This document shows positions 1-8,456 of a DNA stretch of 15,967 nt, in pieces. A program made the position numbers and the translations under genes. Source of the DNA: JAPOKJ01 sp043767985 (GTDB lineage: Bacteria > Pseudomonadota > Gammaproteobacteria > Burkholderiales > Burkholderiaceae_E); NCBI GenBank assembly GCA_043767985.1, contig JAYVKZ010000319.1, forward strand, positions 1 through 15,967. The letters are read 5' to 3'. The notes beneath the pieces were generated by a model. It was given only the letters and a program-made list of their open reading frames with translations. It searched no databases and had not been told where the DNA came from. Position 1 is the stretch's first letter, and each line of letters begins with the position of its first letter.

Positions 1-638
1 CGACCTTCTTTAATGTGATCACCGGACTGTATACGCCCGACTCAGGTAGCTTTGTGTTGGCGGGCAAACCCTATGAGCCCACCGCAGTTCACGAAGTCGC
101 TCAAGCGGGTATTGCTCGTACCTTCCAAAACATTCGCTTGTTTGGCGAGATGACGGCACTGGAAAATGTCATGGTCGGCCGACATGTACGCACAAAAGCC
201 GGTGTGTTTGGCGCGATCTTCAAAACGCCTAGCGAGAAGCGAGAAGAAATTGAGATTCGCACCCGTGCGCGAGAGTTGCTTGAGTATGTTGGTGTGGCCA
301 AGTTCGCTGATTACCAGGCGCGAACCCTTTCCTATGGTGACCAGCGTCGCTTAGAAATCGCTCGTGCCTTGGCCACCGATCCGAAACTGCTGGCCCTCGA
401 TGAGCCGGCAGCGGGCATGAATGCAACCGAGAAGCTAGCGCTGCGCGGCCTGTTGGAGAGCATTCGAAAAGACGGCAAAACCATCCTACTGATCGAGCAT
501 GATGTGAAACTGGTCATGGGCCTGTGTGATCAGATGACCGTCTTGGACTATGGCAAGGTCATTGCTCAAGGCTTGCCTTCCGATGTGCAAAAAGACAAGG
601 CCGTCATTGAGGCCTATTTGGGCGCAGGCGGGCACTAG
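1..638 (+). CDS. livG: LivG-type branched-chain amino acid ABC transporter ATPase, 5' end cut off by the window edge
   Basis: This is one of the two cytoplasmic ATPases of a high-affinity branched-chain amino acid importer; related systems carry urea or amides, so the substrate is not certain. The reading frame is already open at base 3 (T-F-F-N-V-I-T-G), which places the Walker A lysine just outside the window. Visible in order are the Q-loop region ARTFQNIRLF, the long insert after it that is usual for LivG, the ABC signature LSYGDQRRLEIARAL, Walker B LLALDEPAAG and the H-loop LIEHD. The C-terminus EAYLGAGGH is typical of the family. The GTG at base 15 is an internal valine codon, not a start. 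livF follows 115 bases downstream on the same strand, so permease and binding-protein genes are expected to the left. Family assignment is firm. Confidence 0.93.
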   Translation, partial: TFFNVITGLYTPDSGSFVLAGKPYEPTAVHEVAQAGIARTFQNIRLFGEMTALENVMVGRHVRTKAGVFGAIFKTPSEKREEIEIRTRARELLEYVGVAKFADYQARTLSYGDQRRLEIARALATDPKLLALDEPAAGMNATEKLALRGLLESIRKDGKTILLIEHDVKLVMGLCDQMTVLDYGKVIAQGLPSDVQKDKAVIEAYLGAGGH

Positions 639-753
639 TGTTCATCGCAATAACCGCCGCAATCGAACGTTCGAAGCTTCCCATCCAGCTAGCAACACCA
701 CGCTTCAAGCACTGCAATCTCGCGCTAACCTACACCGGACCTTTTTCAACATC
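639..753 (+). other. livG-livF spacer with a 12-base perfect palindrome
   Basis: This 115-base gap between two ATPase genes that are usually nearly adjacent holds the perfect palindrome TCGAACGTTCGA (663-674), which runs into a second palindrome GAAGCTTC (673-680). I see no convincing promoter and no Shine-Dalgarno sequence in front of livF. The dyad could be a protein-binding site or chance. Confidence 0.35.
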
Positions 754-1503
754 ATGAGCGACACAAGCGATCTTCAAAAAAGCGTTCTTAAGGTCGCCGG
801 ACTCAAGGTGTCTTACGGCGGCATTCAGGCCGTGAAGGGCGTCGATCTTGAGGTCAACGAGGGTGAATTGATCGCTTTAATTGGTGCGAACGGCGCCGGT
901 AAAACCACCACCTTAAAGGCCATTACCGGCTCACTCGGCTGGGCGGCCGGCGATGTTAGCTACATGGGCAAGAGCATTCGCGGGTTGAGCTCATTTCAAT
1001 TGGTCGGTCAGGGTCTGGCAATGGTGCCCGAGGGTCGAGGCGTATTTGCTCGCATGACGATCACTGAAAACTTACAAATGGGGGCCTACATGCGTAATGA
1101 CAAAGCCGGCATCGCCAGCGACATTGACAAAATGTTTGGTATTTTTCCGAGGCTCAAAGAACGTGCGGAACAACTTGCCGGGACCATGTCAGGCGGCGAG
1201 CAGCAAATGCTGGCCATGGCGCGCGCACTGATGTCTCAGCCAAAGTTACTGTTACTGGATGAGCCATCGATGGGACTCTCGCCCATTATGGTGGACAAGA
1301 TTTTTGAAGTGATCCGTAATGTCTCCGCCCAAGGCACCACCATTTTGCTAGTCGAGCAAAACGCTCGCCTGGCCCTTCAAGCGGCAAATCGAGCTTACGT
1401 CATGGATTCAGGCCTCATTACCATGACGGGTAATGCAAGGGAGATGCTCAACGATCCAAGGGTACGTGCCGCTTATCTTGGCGAGGAAGTGCCCGCCGCT
1501 TAG
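754..1503 (+). CDS. livF: LivF-type branched-chain amino acid ABC transporter ATPase
   Basis: This is the second ATPase of the importer; it pairs with LivG on the cytoplasmic face of the LivH-LivM permease. The 249-residue product carries Walker A GANGAGKTT (about residues 44-52), the Q-loop region, the signature MSGGEQQMLAMARAL from residue 145 and Walker B LLLLDEPSMGLSP from residue 165. The switch position reads VEQN, with glutamine where LivG has histidine, as is usual in LivF. I chose the ATG at 754 because it leaves a normal 12-residue lead before the first conserved strand. The frame stays open further upstream into livG, but that stretch (550-753) looks like no LivF protein. No clear ribosome binding site precedes the ATG, so translation may depend partly on livG. 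The gene ends 18 bases from a convergent reductase gene. Confidence 0.93.
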   Translation: MSDTSDLQKSVLKVAGLKVSYGGIQAVKGVDLEVNEGELIALIGANGAGKTTTLKAITGSLGWAAGDVSYMGKSIRGLSSFQLVGQGLAMVPEGRGVFARMTITENLQMGAYMRNDKAGIASDIDKMFGIFPRLKERAEQLAGTMSGGEQQMLAMARALMSQPKLLLLDEPSMGLSPIMVDKIFEVIRNVSAQGTTILLVEQNARLALQAANRAYVMDSGLITMTGNAREMLNDPRVRAAYLGEEVPAA

Positions 1504-1507
1504 GACT

Positions 1508-1526
1508 CTTAGCCTACCCTGCTAAG
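1508..1526. terminator. possible short hairpin between convergent livF and the reductase gene
   Basis: CTTAGC and GCTAAG form a perfect 6-base-pair stem around a 7-base loop, filling the 18-base gap between the two convergent genes and covering the reductase stop codon. There is no T-run on either side, so it would be a weak or factor-assisted terminator at best. Confidence 0.3.
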
Positions 1527-2568
1527 CCGTTAACTTTGCCGTATCGGCGGCGGTCACGAAGGAGTCCGCATAGAACTCATCACTCGGCAAGCTACAGAGC
1601 TCTAGGAATTCTTTTTGCGCGGAGTCCACCACAATCGGCGCGCCGCAGGCATACACCTGATAAGCGCTTAAATCTGGGAAATCGGCCATCACCGCCTTGT
1701 GTACGAAGCCACTGCGGCCTGTCCATGCGTCTTCAGGCAGTGCGTCCGAGATCACGGGAACGTAATGGAACCCAGGATATTCAGCAGCCCATTGCAGGCA
1801 CATTTGATGCATATAGAGGTCTTGAGGACGGCGGCCGCCCCAATACAAGGTCATTGGTCGCATCAGGCCCTTCATCAACGCGTGTTCGATCACCGCCTTA
1901 ATAGGCGCAAAGCCAGTACCGCTGGCCAAAAGTACAATCGGCTTGTCACTGTCTTCTCTAAGGAAGAATGTGCCGAGCGGCCCTTCAAAGCGCAAAATAT
2001 CGCGCTCCTTGACCGCCGGTGTGGTCACGCCAAACAAGCCATCGGTGAACTTTCCGCCCGGCATGTGACGCACATGCAGCTCCAGCTGTTCGGCAAGATG
2101 GGGGGCGCACGCCATCGAGTACGGGCGTCGGGTGCCGTCGCGCATGATGATCTCAATATACTGGCCCGCTAGGTACGCCAATTTTTCAGTCGCGGGCAAT
2201 TGCAATTTAAGCACCACCACATCGGGCGCAACTTTGTTGATACTTGCCACGCGACAAGGCATTTTCTTAATGGGAATATCGCCCATTCCCGCAAGAACTC
2301 TGGCCTCAATGACCAGATCGGTGCACGCCTTCGCGCAGCACAACAGAGCATAGCCCTTTTCTTTTTCGTCTTGGCGAAGCGCTCCCGCCGAATGCGGTCC
2401 CTGCTCAATCGTCCCAGAAACCACGCGCGCTTTACATGAGCCGCAGGCGCCATCTTTGCAGCCGTAGGGCAACACGATGTTTTGCGCCAACGCCGCCTGC
2501 AAGATGAACTGACTGGGTTCTAAGCTGAAACTTTTGTCACTGGGCTTGAGGGTGATAGAGAGGCTCAT
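1522..2568 (-). CDS. 2Fe-2S ferredoxin / FAD-NAD(P)H oxidoreductase, of the type annotated as CDP-6-deoxy-delta-3,4-glucoseen reductase
   Basis: This 348-residue protein is a three-domain electron transfer reductase. The N-terminus is a plant-type ferredoxin domain with C37, C42 and C45 in YGCKDGACGSCKARV and the fourth ligand at C77 or C78. A flavin-binding barrel follows, with the FAD motif RRPYSMACAP near residue 150. The NAD(P)-binding domain starts around IVLLASGTGFAPIKAVIEHA and ends with the VYACGAPIVVDSAQ region. Such proteins pass electrons from NAD(P)H through flavin to the iron-sulphur cluster and on to an oxygenase, dehydratase or desaturase. Databases often name close relatives after AscD of 3,6-dideoxysugar synthesis, but no sugar gene lies nearby, so the real partner is unknown. 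The ATG at 2568 has no strong ribosome binding site. The gene lies 128 bases downstream of pilY1 on the same strand. Confidence 0.85.
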   Translation of the reverse strand: MSLSITLKPSDKSFSLEPSQFILQAALAQNIVLPYGCKDGACGSCKARVVSGTIEQGPHSAGALRQDEKEKGYALLCCAKACTDLVIEARVLAGMGDIPIKKMPCRVASINKVAPDVVVLKLQLPATEKLAYLAGQYIEIIMRDGTRRPYSMACAPHLAEQLELHVRHMPGGKFTDGLFGVTTPAVKERDILRFEGPLGTFFLREDSDKPIVLLASGTGFAPIKAVIEHALMKGLMRPMTLYWGGRRPQDLYMHQMCLQWAAEYPGFHYVPVISDALPEDAWTGRSGFVHKAVMADFPDLSAYQVYACGAPIVVDSAQKEFLELCSLPSDEFYADSFVTAADTAKLTA

Positions 2569-2696
2569 GGGCTATGCCGCGCGCTTTAAAAGGGTCAAGC
2601 CATGATTATCCTTGATTCAAAACACGCGGCCAGAAACTTAACTCACGACAAGCCCAGTCCGAAGATTACCGGGCTAGGCTTGTGAAAATACCAGGC
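2569..2696 (-). other. gap between pilY1 and the reductase gene, with a weak -10 candidate
   Basis: Read on the minus strand, this 128-base gap contains an inverted repeat just after pilY1 (listed separately) and a -10-like GATAAT at 2610-2605, about 36 bases before the reductase start codon. I see no matching -35 box at the usual spacing, so an independent promoter for the reductase is possible but weakly supported. Confidence 0.3.
2648..2683 (-). terminator. possible hairpin downstream of pilY1
   Basis: ACAAGCC (2648-2654) pairs with GGCTTGT (2677-2683), starting 13 bases beyond the pilY1 stop codon; an alternative inner pairing AGCCC/GGGCT exists. The loop is long and only a patchy T-rich stretch follows on the minus strand, so this is a weak candidate for the end of the pilus transcript. 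Confidence 0.3.
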
Positions 2697-5600
2697 CTAC
2701 TGGAGGGTTACGTAGCGAATGTTACTTCGACCACTGTTGAGGCGAACGGAAAACGGAACGGCGTTTGATGTCACGGAATTAACAGGGTCATGTAGCGTCA
2801 CCCTAATCGCAGCCTGTGACGAGGTCGCGGTCGCGTTGGTTCGTTTGATTTTCGCGACTGTGATGCCAGTGAGTCCTCCTAATACGGACAGCGATGTTGC
2901 GCCGGTAATTTGATTGGCTCCGTTGCCTATATTCATTGCAAAAAACGTACCTTGCATGCCAGACGTACAGACGTTTGAGCTGCTTGGTAAATTGGCTCCC
3001 CACAACACCGTGCCACGACGGATTTCTGGCATGAGATTGATTTGGCCCGCGCCTGAGCCACTGGTATCCATGTACCAACCCTTCACACTAGTACCTTCCG
3101 GTGCTTGCGTAGTTGGCGTGACCACCGCAAGGTCAGCCTTCAAAATGGGCGTCGTCAAGCTCAGGGGAGCGGTGCCAGAACCGTCCTTGACGGCATAGAT
3201 TGCGCTTCCTGTGGAGGCCGTGGCCACGTCGCTTTGAGCCAGCAACTTGCCACTGCCAAAGATTACCCAACGTTCAGAAGGACGGAACGGATTCAAGCTC
3301 GGGACCGGCGCCGTCGTAATAGGTTGACCGACGTTGATCACTTTCACGGCTGAGGTTGTCCAGCCCGCAGCACTGGTCGCCGAAACGTCAAAGCGCCATA
3401 GGTTTCCAAGCAAATCGGTGCCGTAGACCTGCTCAGAAATATTCTCTCGTGCCGACTGCCGAAACGTGTTGATCTGTGCCAAACCTGATGGAACAGCAGC
3501 GCTACCGGCACCGGTATCGAATCGATGAAGAACAGCTCCGGTTTTAGGGTCCAGTAACCAAAGGTGTCCTGTGCCAGCGGCATTGTTATAGCCCGACGTC
3601 ACACCCACGACCCAACCAAAGCGTCGGGTCTTGAAGAGCAGCGGTTCACCATAAGAGTAGCCCATTTTTGAGTCGCCCAAGCTCTGACCGCTGAACTCCC
3701 AAAGTACCTTTCCGGCAACATCAGCTTCGGTAGCCGCATCAGGGTTGGTCACATCGAGCGCATAAAAACCCTTACCGCCTTTATTGAGACCACCTATGAG
3801 GATGGTTCTCCAATCGGGTGCGCCGAAGGTGCCGCCGGAATTTCCAAAATCAACATCAGTCACCAAGGGGCTTTGGTCCACGCGGTAACGATGGGAAAAT
3901 TTCTCCGGAACAGGATTACTATATTTGTAGGACCAGCCTGCCAGCCCATCCAGACCGCTCTTATACATTAAGCCCGGCACATAAGCCCACTTTTCTTCAC
4001 CAGAATCTGTGTCGCCATTGGTTGCCTTGAACGCATGCAGCATACCATCGCTTGCGCCTACGTAAAGCATTGGCGTACGGCCAGCCTTAGCCGCTTTGAA
4101 TGCACCGTAACCTGGGTTATAACTGTCAAGATAGGGTGAGCTTGGGGGGCCTTGGTAGTTCGGCGTGGAATTAACGATGGCGCCTAGAACCGACCGTCGT
4201 TCTCTAAACAGTCCAACCGCAGTGGTTGGCGTCGGAATACTTGTGGCCGGTGCATTGTCTTCAAATGCACGGTCGCCGCGCAAGTACTGGAGCACCTTTT
4301 GGGCTTTCACCGCATCGCTATCAAGGGTTGCCTGCTGCGCGGTGGAGAGGTTATTGAAGCGAAGGGGTACGGCCATATTGCTTGAGGTGTTCATGGTGGC
4401 GACCAGCCGACCTGTATCCCAACCTGTGCCCACAACCTTAGCATCCAATTTTGCTTTGGCATCCCAAAGGAGTGCGGGCTTCACGTTGCCGGTTAATGGG
4501 TCAATGTCGCGAGCTTCAAGCTTTCCAGTCCACTCACCCGGAACATAGGATGCCCGGAAGGAATACGGCGAGGTGGCGGTTTCATAATCGCTGGAAGTCG
4601 CGGCAGCCGGGGTGCCCGAAGTCTGACGGCCAGCGATGTCTTGCAGCGCCGCGCTCAGCATATTCAATAACTCTCCCGGTGAGCTAACATTGAAGTATTG
4701 CCCGTGACCTACTAAGGCTGCAGCCCACAGATCATCAACAGCCTGAGGACTATCACTCGCGGGTATCGACCATTGCGCCGTGCCTGCCTTGATCGCCGCG
4801 AGGCCAGTCGGATAAGCCACCGTACCTTGTGGTGAAAACGCCAAGGTGAATTGGGTTACATGTTGCCACGTCGCGGGGTCCTTACTTGAGGCCGGTACAT
4901 CATTGGGCATTGTGGGTCGAAGATCGGTCTGCCAGTAATAAGCCGCGATGTCGGAAAGTGTATCGGTGGAATTCGAACCTACTCTTTCTCGGTATGGCGC
5001 AGGCCAAGGCTGACCCGCACTGAACGTGGTTGAGAACTCAGCTCCCAAAGCGCTCAGTAAGTCCGGATTGTTGGGCAAAGTGTTATTCCAATTTTGACTG
5101 CCGGCCACGCCAGAACCTCCTGTACCGTTCCAGTACCCGTCAGTCGACAAAATATGATAATTCGGCTGGCAGGAGAACTGAATAGGATCCGCAACAGTGG
5201 AACCGACTGGCGAGGTGGCCGCCTTGAAATACTCTCCAATGCGTGTCATGGAGGTACGCAGGGGAGTGCTGCCGTTGGTCTGCTGACGGTAGAACATGGT
5301 GTACCAATTCGTACGGTGGGTCCCATTAAAGGTGTCAACAGGGAGAAAGCCTCCCGTTGTGCTGTTCGTACTGGGGGTATTGATCGTATGAAACCCCACC
5401 CGAAACTCCGGGCCGATCGTGCGAAACGCTTCGCCTGCCGAGGTCTTCATCGTCAGTAGGCGCGTGCGGTAGTAGCTATACCAATTGGCATAGTTCTGTT
5501 TCTCTGAGACAGTAGCCGTATTCATATTGATGATGGAGTAGCTTGCGTTCGGGTAGCAAGTACCGATCCCTTGGAGCACGCTCGCATTCGTATACTTTGC

Positions 5601-6008
5601 GTACGTGCCGCCACCATTTGTCCCGAGATTGATGGTGCCTTGAGAGGTATCAAACCCGTCGTACCAGGCTGCCGAATAGCTGGAATTTGGCAAACGTGAA
5701 CCGTCCGCTAGCGCAGGAGGGAGGTACACGTAACCAGGGTTGTAATAAAGTCGATTAAATTTGTCGCTCTTATAACAGTTCTTCCCCAATTCAATGCCCG
5801 CCCCTTCTGGCGCATAGTCTGAATTCATGGAACCCGAGTTATCTAGCGTGAACATCACATTCGGCTGCACCGAAGACGACGAATTAATCGGCTGATCGTC
5901 TAGTGCTGCAGGGGCCGTGACCACAGGTGCACTAAAGAGTGCTCCGGGCATCACAAGCTGTAAACCCGCTAACACCAAAGCTAATGAATTTTTTGCAAAC
6001 TTAGTCAT
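2697..6008 (-). CDS. pilY1: PilY1-type type IV pilus tip adhesin/assembly factor
   Basis: PilY1 is exported through Sec and works with minor pilins to start pilus assembly; it is thought to sit at the pilus tip as adhesin and surface sensor. The 1103-residue product begins with a signal peptide (probable cleavage after FSA, residue 27). The von Willebrand A-like region has the MIDAS motif FTLDNSGSM (D56, S58, S60), and the PilY1 hallmark CQPNYHILSTDGYWNG follows later. From about residue 610 the C-terminal beta-propeller shows LYVGASDGMLHAF, then WRTILIGGLNKGGKGFYALDV and DLLGNLWRFD. I chose ATG at 6008 over GTG at 6026 because GAGAGG lies 5 bases before the ATG, and the six extra residues would precede a normal signal peptide. 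The usual calcium loop before DLLGNLWRFD is not recognisable. The gene follows pilX after 71 bases. Confidence 0.93.
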   Translation of the reverse strand: MTKFAKNSLALVLAGLQLVMPGALFSAPVVTAPAALDDQPINSSSSVQPNVMFTLDNSGSMNSDYAPEGAGIELGKNCYKSDKFNRLYYNPGYVYLPPALADGSRLPNSSYSAAWYDGFDTSQGTINLGTNGGGTYAKYTNASVLQGIGTCYPNASYSIINMNTATVSEKQNYANWYSYYRTRLLTMKTSAGEAFRTIGPEFRVGFHTINTPSTNSTTGGFLPVDTFNGTHRTNWYTMFYRQQTNGSTPLRTSMTRIGEYFKAATSPVGSTVADPIQFSCQPNYHILSTDGYWNGTGGSGVAGSQNWNNTLPNNPDLLSALGAEFSTTFSAGQPWPAPYRERVGSNSTDTLSDIAAYYWQTDLRPTMPNDVPASSKDPATWQHVTQFTLAFSPQGTVAYPTGLAAIKAGTAQWSIPASDSPQAVDDLWAAALVGHGQYFNVSSPGELLNMLSAALQDIAGRQTSGTPAAATSSDYETATSPYSFRASYVPGEWTGKLEARDIDPLTGNVKPALLWDAKAKLDAKVVGTGWDTGRLVATMNTSSNMAVPLRFNNLSTAQQATLDSDAVKAQKVLQYLRGDRAFEDNAPATSIPTPTTAVGLFRERRSVLGAIVNSTPNYQGPPSSPYLDSYNPGYGAFKAAKAGRTPMLYVGASDGMLHAFKATNGDTDSGEEKWAYVPGLMYKSGLDGLAGWSYKYSNPVPEKFSHRYRVDQSPLVTDVDFGNSGGTFGAPDWRTILIGGLNKGGKGFYALDVTNPDAATEADVAGKVLWEFSGQSLGDSKMGYSYGEPLLFKTRRFGWVVGVTSGYNNAAGTGHLWLLDPKTGAVLHRFDTGAGSAAVPSGLAQINTFRQSARENISEQVYGTDLLGNLWRFDVSATSAAGWTTSAVKVINVGQPITTAPVPSLNPFRPSERWVIFGSGKLLAQSDVATASTGSAIYAVKDGSGTAPLSLTTPILKADLAVVTPTTQAPEGTSVKGWYMDTSGSGAGQINLMPEIRRGTVLWGANLPSSSNVCTSGMQGTFFAMNIGNGANQITGATSLSVLGGLTGITVAKIKRTNATATSSQAAIRVTLHDPVNSVTSNAVPFSVRLNSGRSNIRYVTLQ

Positions 6009-6079
6009 ATCAACCTCTCTCGTCACTATTAAGGTTTGAGTTATTCATCCGTTACTTTCACTCACGGAATCAAAATAAT
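6009..6079 (-). other. pilX-pilY1 spacer with a good ribosome binding site
   Basis: This 71-base gap ends, on the minus strand, in GAGAGAGGTTGAT directly before the pilY1 ATG, a good Shine-Dalgarno sequence at 5-base spacing that fixes the start. I see no clear terminator or promoter here, so pilY1 is probably cotranscribed with the minor pilin genes while being translated independently of them. Confidence 0.6.
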
Positions 6080-6712
6080 TTAGTAGCCCTTGACAAACAA
6101 CTGCGCGTAACTCACAGCACCCTTCGGACCATCAATACGAGCTGTCACCCGTATAAAGGGGAGGTCTTCCGTATCTAGATCCACTCCACTTCCCTTTTGG
6201 GCGTTAGGTTCAAACTCCAGTGTGTACATCTGGCAGTTTGCGGCGGTGGCAATCCCGGTGGTGTTGCAAAGTCTCTCAATAAAATACCGACGTAACTGCT
6301 TCGACTGCAAGTCAACCTGCTCGCCAGGCCAGGTGCCGCTGACGAGTGGGCCGTTCACGCCCCAGGTGGGTGGGGTTAGGTTGACGAGTTCCGAGGGCAG
6401 TCCGTCGCTGGTTTGCATGGCCGAATTACGAATTGCTCGGTAGGACGTGGTCACGCTATCAAAATTTGTATTGGCAATATTCACGGCAGAATTGGAATGC
6501 GACTTCAGATAGGCCAACATGGCCTCGTTCAGTGCCAGATCCAAATTCTGTTCGGCACTTTGCTGCATCTGAAAATTGCTAGCGACCAAGTTGGCGCTAT
6601 CGACGGAGCGAATCAGTGCCATGCCTGCAGTCATCATGGCCACCAGCGCCACCATCGCTACCAAAAGCGTTGTACCTTTTTGATGTGCAACCAGACTGCG
6701 AGGCGTCTTCAT
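6080..6712 (-). CDS. pilX: PilX-type minor pilin
   Basis: This 210-residue protein is a minor pilin of the type IV pilus priming complex. Its N-terminus has a short basic leader, KG at 12-13 as the likely prepilin peptidase site, and a hydrophobic segment from about 14 to 34 (TTLLVAMVALVAMMTAGMAL). The position corresponding to mature residue 5 is valine (V18), not glutamate. That is expected for PilX and its type II secretion counterpart GspK, which cap the helical stack. The following stretch, with VASNFQMQQSAEQNLDLALNEA, matches the usual PilX stalk helix. Two cysteines (RLCNTTGI and ANCQMYTLEFEP) could form a disulphide. The ATG overlaps the pilW stop codon as ATGA. Identification rests on N-terminal features, gene order and size. 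Confidence 0.88.
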   Translation of the reverse strand: MKTPRSLVAHQKGTTLLVAMVALVAMMTAGMALIRSVDSANLVASNFQMQQSAEQNLDLALNEAMLAYLKSHSNSAVNIANTNFDSVTTSYRAIRNSAMQTSDGLPSELVNLTPPTWGVNGPLVSGTWPGEQVDLQSKQLRRYFIERLCNTTGIATAANCQMYTLEFEPNAQKGSGVDLDTEDLPFIRVTARIDGPKGAVSYAQLFVKGY

Positions 6713-7965
6713 AAATCACTCATGATGATGTTTCGGAGAGGAACGATCGCACTGACCGTGTTGTAACGGTAACAACGCTCATCTCCGGAGAGGGTATAGG
6801 TCGGGCTTACCGGCATATCAGGCACCCGGGAAGCGCTGCTTCCTGCAACGGAAGGCAGCACACTAAAGGGTCCCGCTCCTGTCGTTGAACATAGTCCCGT
6901 TACTGGGTTAGGTCGCTCAAACTGAGGTGACCGAAGCAGTAAGCCAATCCGCAGCGCCTTAATCTGGTTGAACGACCTCGTCCCTGGCGTCACCGGCAAA
7001 GTCGCAACCGACGGGACCGTCGGAGTAGCGTTTGGGTTGATCCACATCGTTTCCGATGCCGGGGGATTTATCCATTCATCGACGAGGTCATCAGCACTGA
7101 TATCAATCCCCGCTTGAACTTTCATGGTCAGGACGTCGTCGGCGAGATATTGTTGAGCGTTGGTTTGAAGATTTGTTAACACCAAGCGCCGACTACTATC
7201 TACAGAGAGTTGCTGGAAGAGCGGATTGGTGCCAAGGTTCACAACTTGCGCAAGATCACTATAGGCCGCGACGGTACCCGTGGACAGAGTGATGACGCCA
7301 GGTGAGATTGCGCCAGCGGATATGCCTGTAATTTTCGCCAAGGTGCAGGGCACGTCGCGGGTTGTACCCTGATTTACCGGAGCGACATTCGATTGCTCAT
7401 AAACGACGACATATTGGTTAAGTGCGTACCCGTATGTTGTCCTGATGGTCAGGCTTGTACTGCCCTGTGGGTGGGCTGTTAAGAGTTTTGCAGGTATCGG
7501 TGAAGTTGCACTACTTCCCTCCATCATAAAGAGGGTGTCGGACGCCATCGCCGACGCTCCCGCCTTAATCAATATCGGGGCCACACGCTGCGCCGTGTTT
7601 TGAATCTTGCATCCCATTAAGAACTCTGTGGGAACAGGCGTATTGTTTGGAATCGTCACACCTACTCCAATCGATACACTGCGGTTGGGCTGGGTAAACG
7701 TAAAATCGGTAGGTGTCATGAGGTTGTATCCAGCATTGCGAACTACCGCCTGAACCTGTGCCATCGCCAAAGTACCGCCTTGTAGTCCCTCACTGCCGCT
7801 ACCGGTGGTACGGCGCTGCTCTTCACTTGCCGCGAATGTTTGGAAAATGGCTAGTGAGGCGATGAGCGCAATGGCAATGCCTACCATGAGCTCAACGAGG
7901 CTAAAGCCCGTTTGTGATCGCCCGTTTGCCAGGTGCATTGGCAGAAACTTCATTTTGCGCGTCAT
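6709..7965 (-). CDS. pilW: PilW-type minor pilin
   Basis: This 418-residue minor pilin belongs to the tip-initiating complex in the inner membrane. The prepilin site is QTG|FSLVELMVGIAIALIA: cleavage after G20 gives a methylated F as mature residue 1 and glutamate at mature residue 5 (E25), followed by the hydrophobic assembly helix. The stretch after the helix, with SEEQRRTTGSGSEGLQGG and VVRNAGYNL, is characteristic of PilW. The large C-terminal domain has four cysteines (in MGCKIQ, VPCTLAK, GLCSTTG and ERCYRYN) that may pair after export. Several extra residues precede the leader core, and a second ATG at residue 5 could also start the protein. The gene overlaps pilV upstream and pilX downstream by 4 bases each. 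Confidence 0.9.
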   Translation of the reverse strand: MTRKMKFLPMHLANGRSQTGFSLVELMVGIAIALIASLAIFQTFAASEEQRRTTGSGSEGLQGGTLAMAQVQAVVRNAGYNLMTPTDFTFTQPNRSVSIGVGVTIPNNTPVPTEFLMGCKIQNTAQRVAPILIKAGASAMASDTLFMMEGSSATSPIPAKLLTAHPQGSTSLTIRTTYGYALNQYVVVYEQSNVAPVNQGTTRDVPCTLAKITGISAGAISPGVITLSTGTVAAYSDLAQVVNLGTNPLFQQLSVDSSRRLVLTNLQTNAQQYLADDVLTMKVQAGIDISADDLVDEWINPPASETMWINPNATPTVPSVATLPVTPGTRSFNQIKALRIGLLLRSPQFERPNPVTGLCSTTGAGPFSVLPSVAGSSASRVPDMPVSPTYTLSGDERCYRYNTVSAIVPLRNIIMSDL

Positions 7966-8456
7966 GATTGAGGCTCCAAAATTCTTGCAGTGGTCACGTA
8001 TTGACTCACCGGGGTTCCGGCGGGCGAACCCGGAGGTAGCCAGCGGATCGTGACGGTCACATCTGAATAAGTGAAGTTATCTCCAGGTGAGGCGGCGAGA
8101 GGTTGTTGTACCGTGTTCACTAAGACGGTCGGCGGATTGGCGCTAGCACCAGGTAAAAGTCTGCTGCCGGTGCTCACCCGTGACAGCCACTCGCTGTAAC
8201 GCACGCCAGAGGTAGCGCTGTTATACAAATTAGAGCGCAAACCAGGATCGGTCATCCACATCTCCGCGATAAGCTCATTGGCATGCTGTACAGCTTGAGA
8301 GCGAAATCCCGCCTCACCTAATCCTTGTACTGATCGCGCTTGAAGCCCGACCACACCAAGCACTCCGATGGAGAAAACTAAGATGGCAATCATCGCTTCG
8401 AGGAGTGCGACGCCTCGTTGGGCCACTCGAGATGAAGGTCGTCGATAGGTTTTCAT
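7962..8456 (-). CDS. pilV: PilV-type minor pilin
   Basis: This 164-residue minor pilin has the leader MKTYRRPSSRVAQRG, cleavage after G15, and the mature start VALLEAMIAILVFSIGVLG with glutamate at mature position 5 (E20). The text after it (VGLQARSVQGLGEAGFRSQA and ANELIAEMW) is characteristic of PilV. The C-terminal part carries a beta-rich domain with the segment TVTIRWLPPG near the end. In other species PilV joins PilW, PilX, FimT/FimU, PilE and PilY1 in a complex that primes pilus assembly. Its start codon overlaps the fimT stop as ATGA, and its stop overlaps the pilW start in the same way, which indicates coupled translation. Confidence 0.9.
   Translation of the reverse strand: MKTYRRPSSRVAQRGVALLEAMIAILVFSIGVLGVVGLQARSVQGLGEAGFRSQAVQHANELIAEMWMTDPGLRSNLYNSATSGVRYSEWLSRVSTGSRLLPGASANPPTVLVNTVQQPLAASPGDNFTYSDVTVTIRWLPPGSPAGTPVSQYVTTARILEPQS

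Noticed and set aside
550..753. N-terminal extension of LivF reaching into livG
   Set aside because: The extra 68 residues overlap livG in another frame and resemble nothing in LivF; the conserved protein starts just after the ATG at 754.
1699..2172. 157-codon plus-strand open frame inside the reductase gene
   Set aside because: It is antisense to well-conserved flavin and NAD-binding motifs, with no ribosome binding site or recognisable domain.
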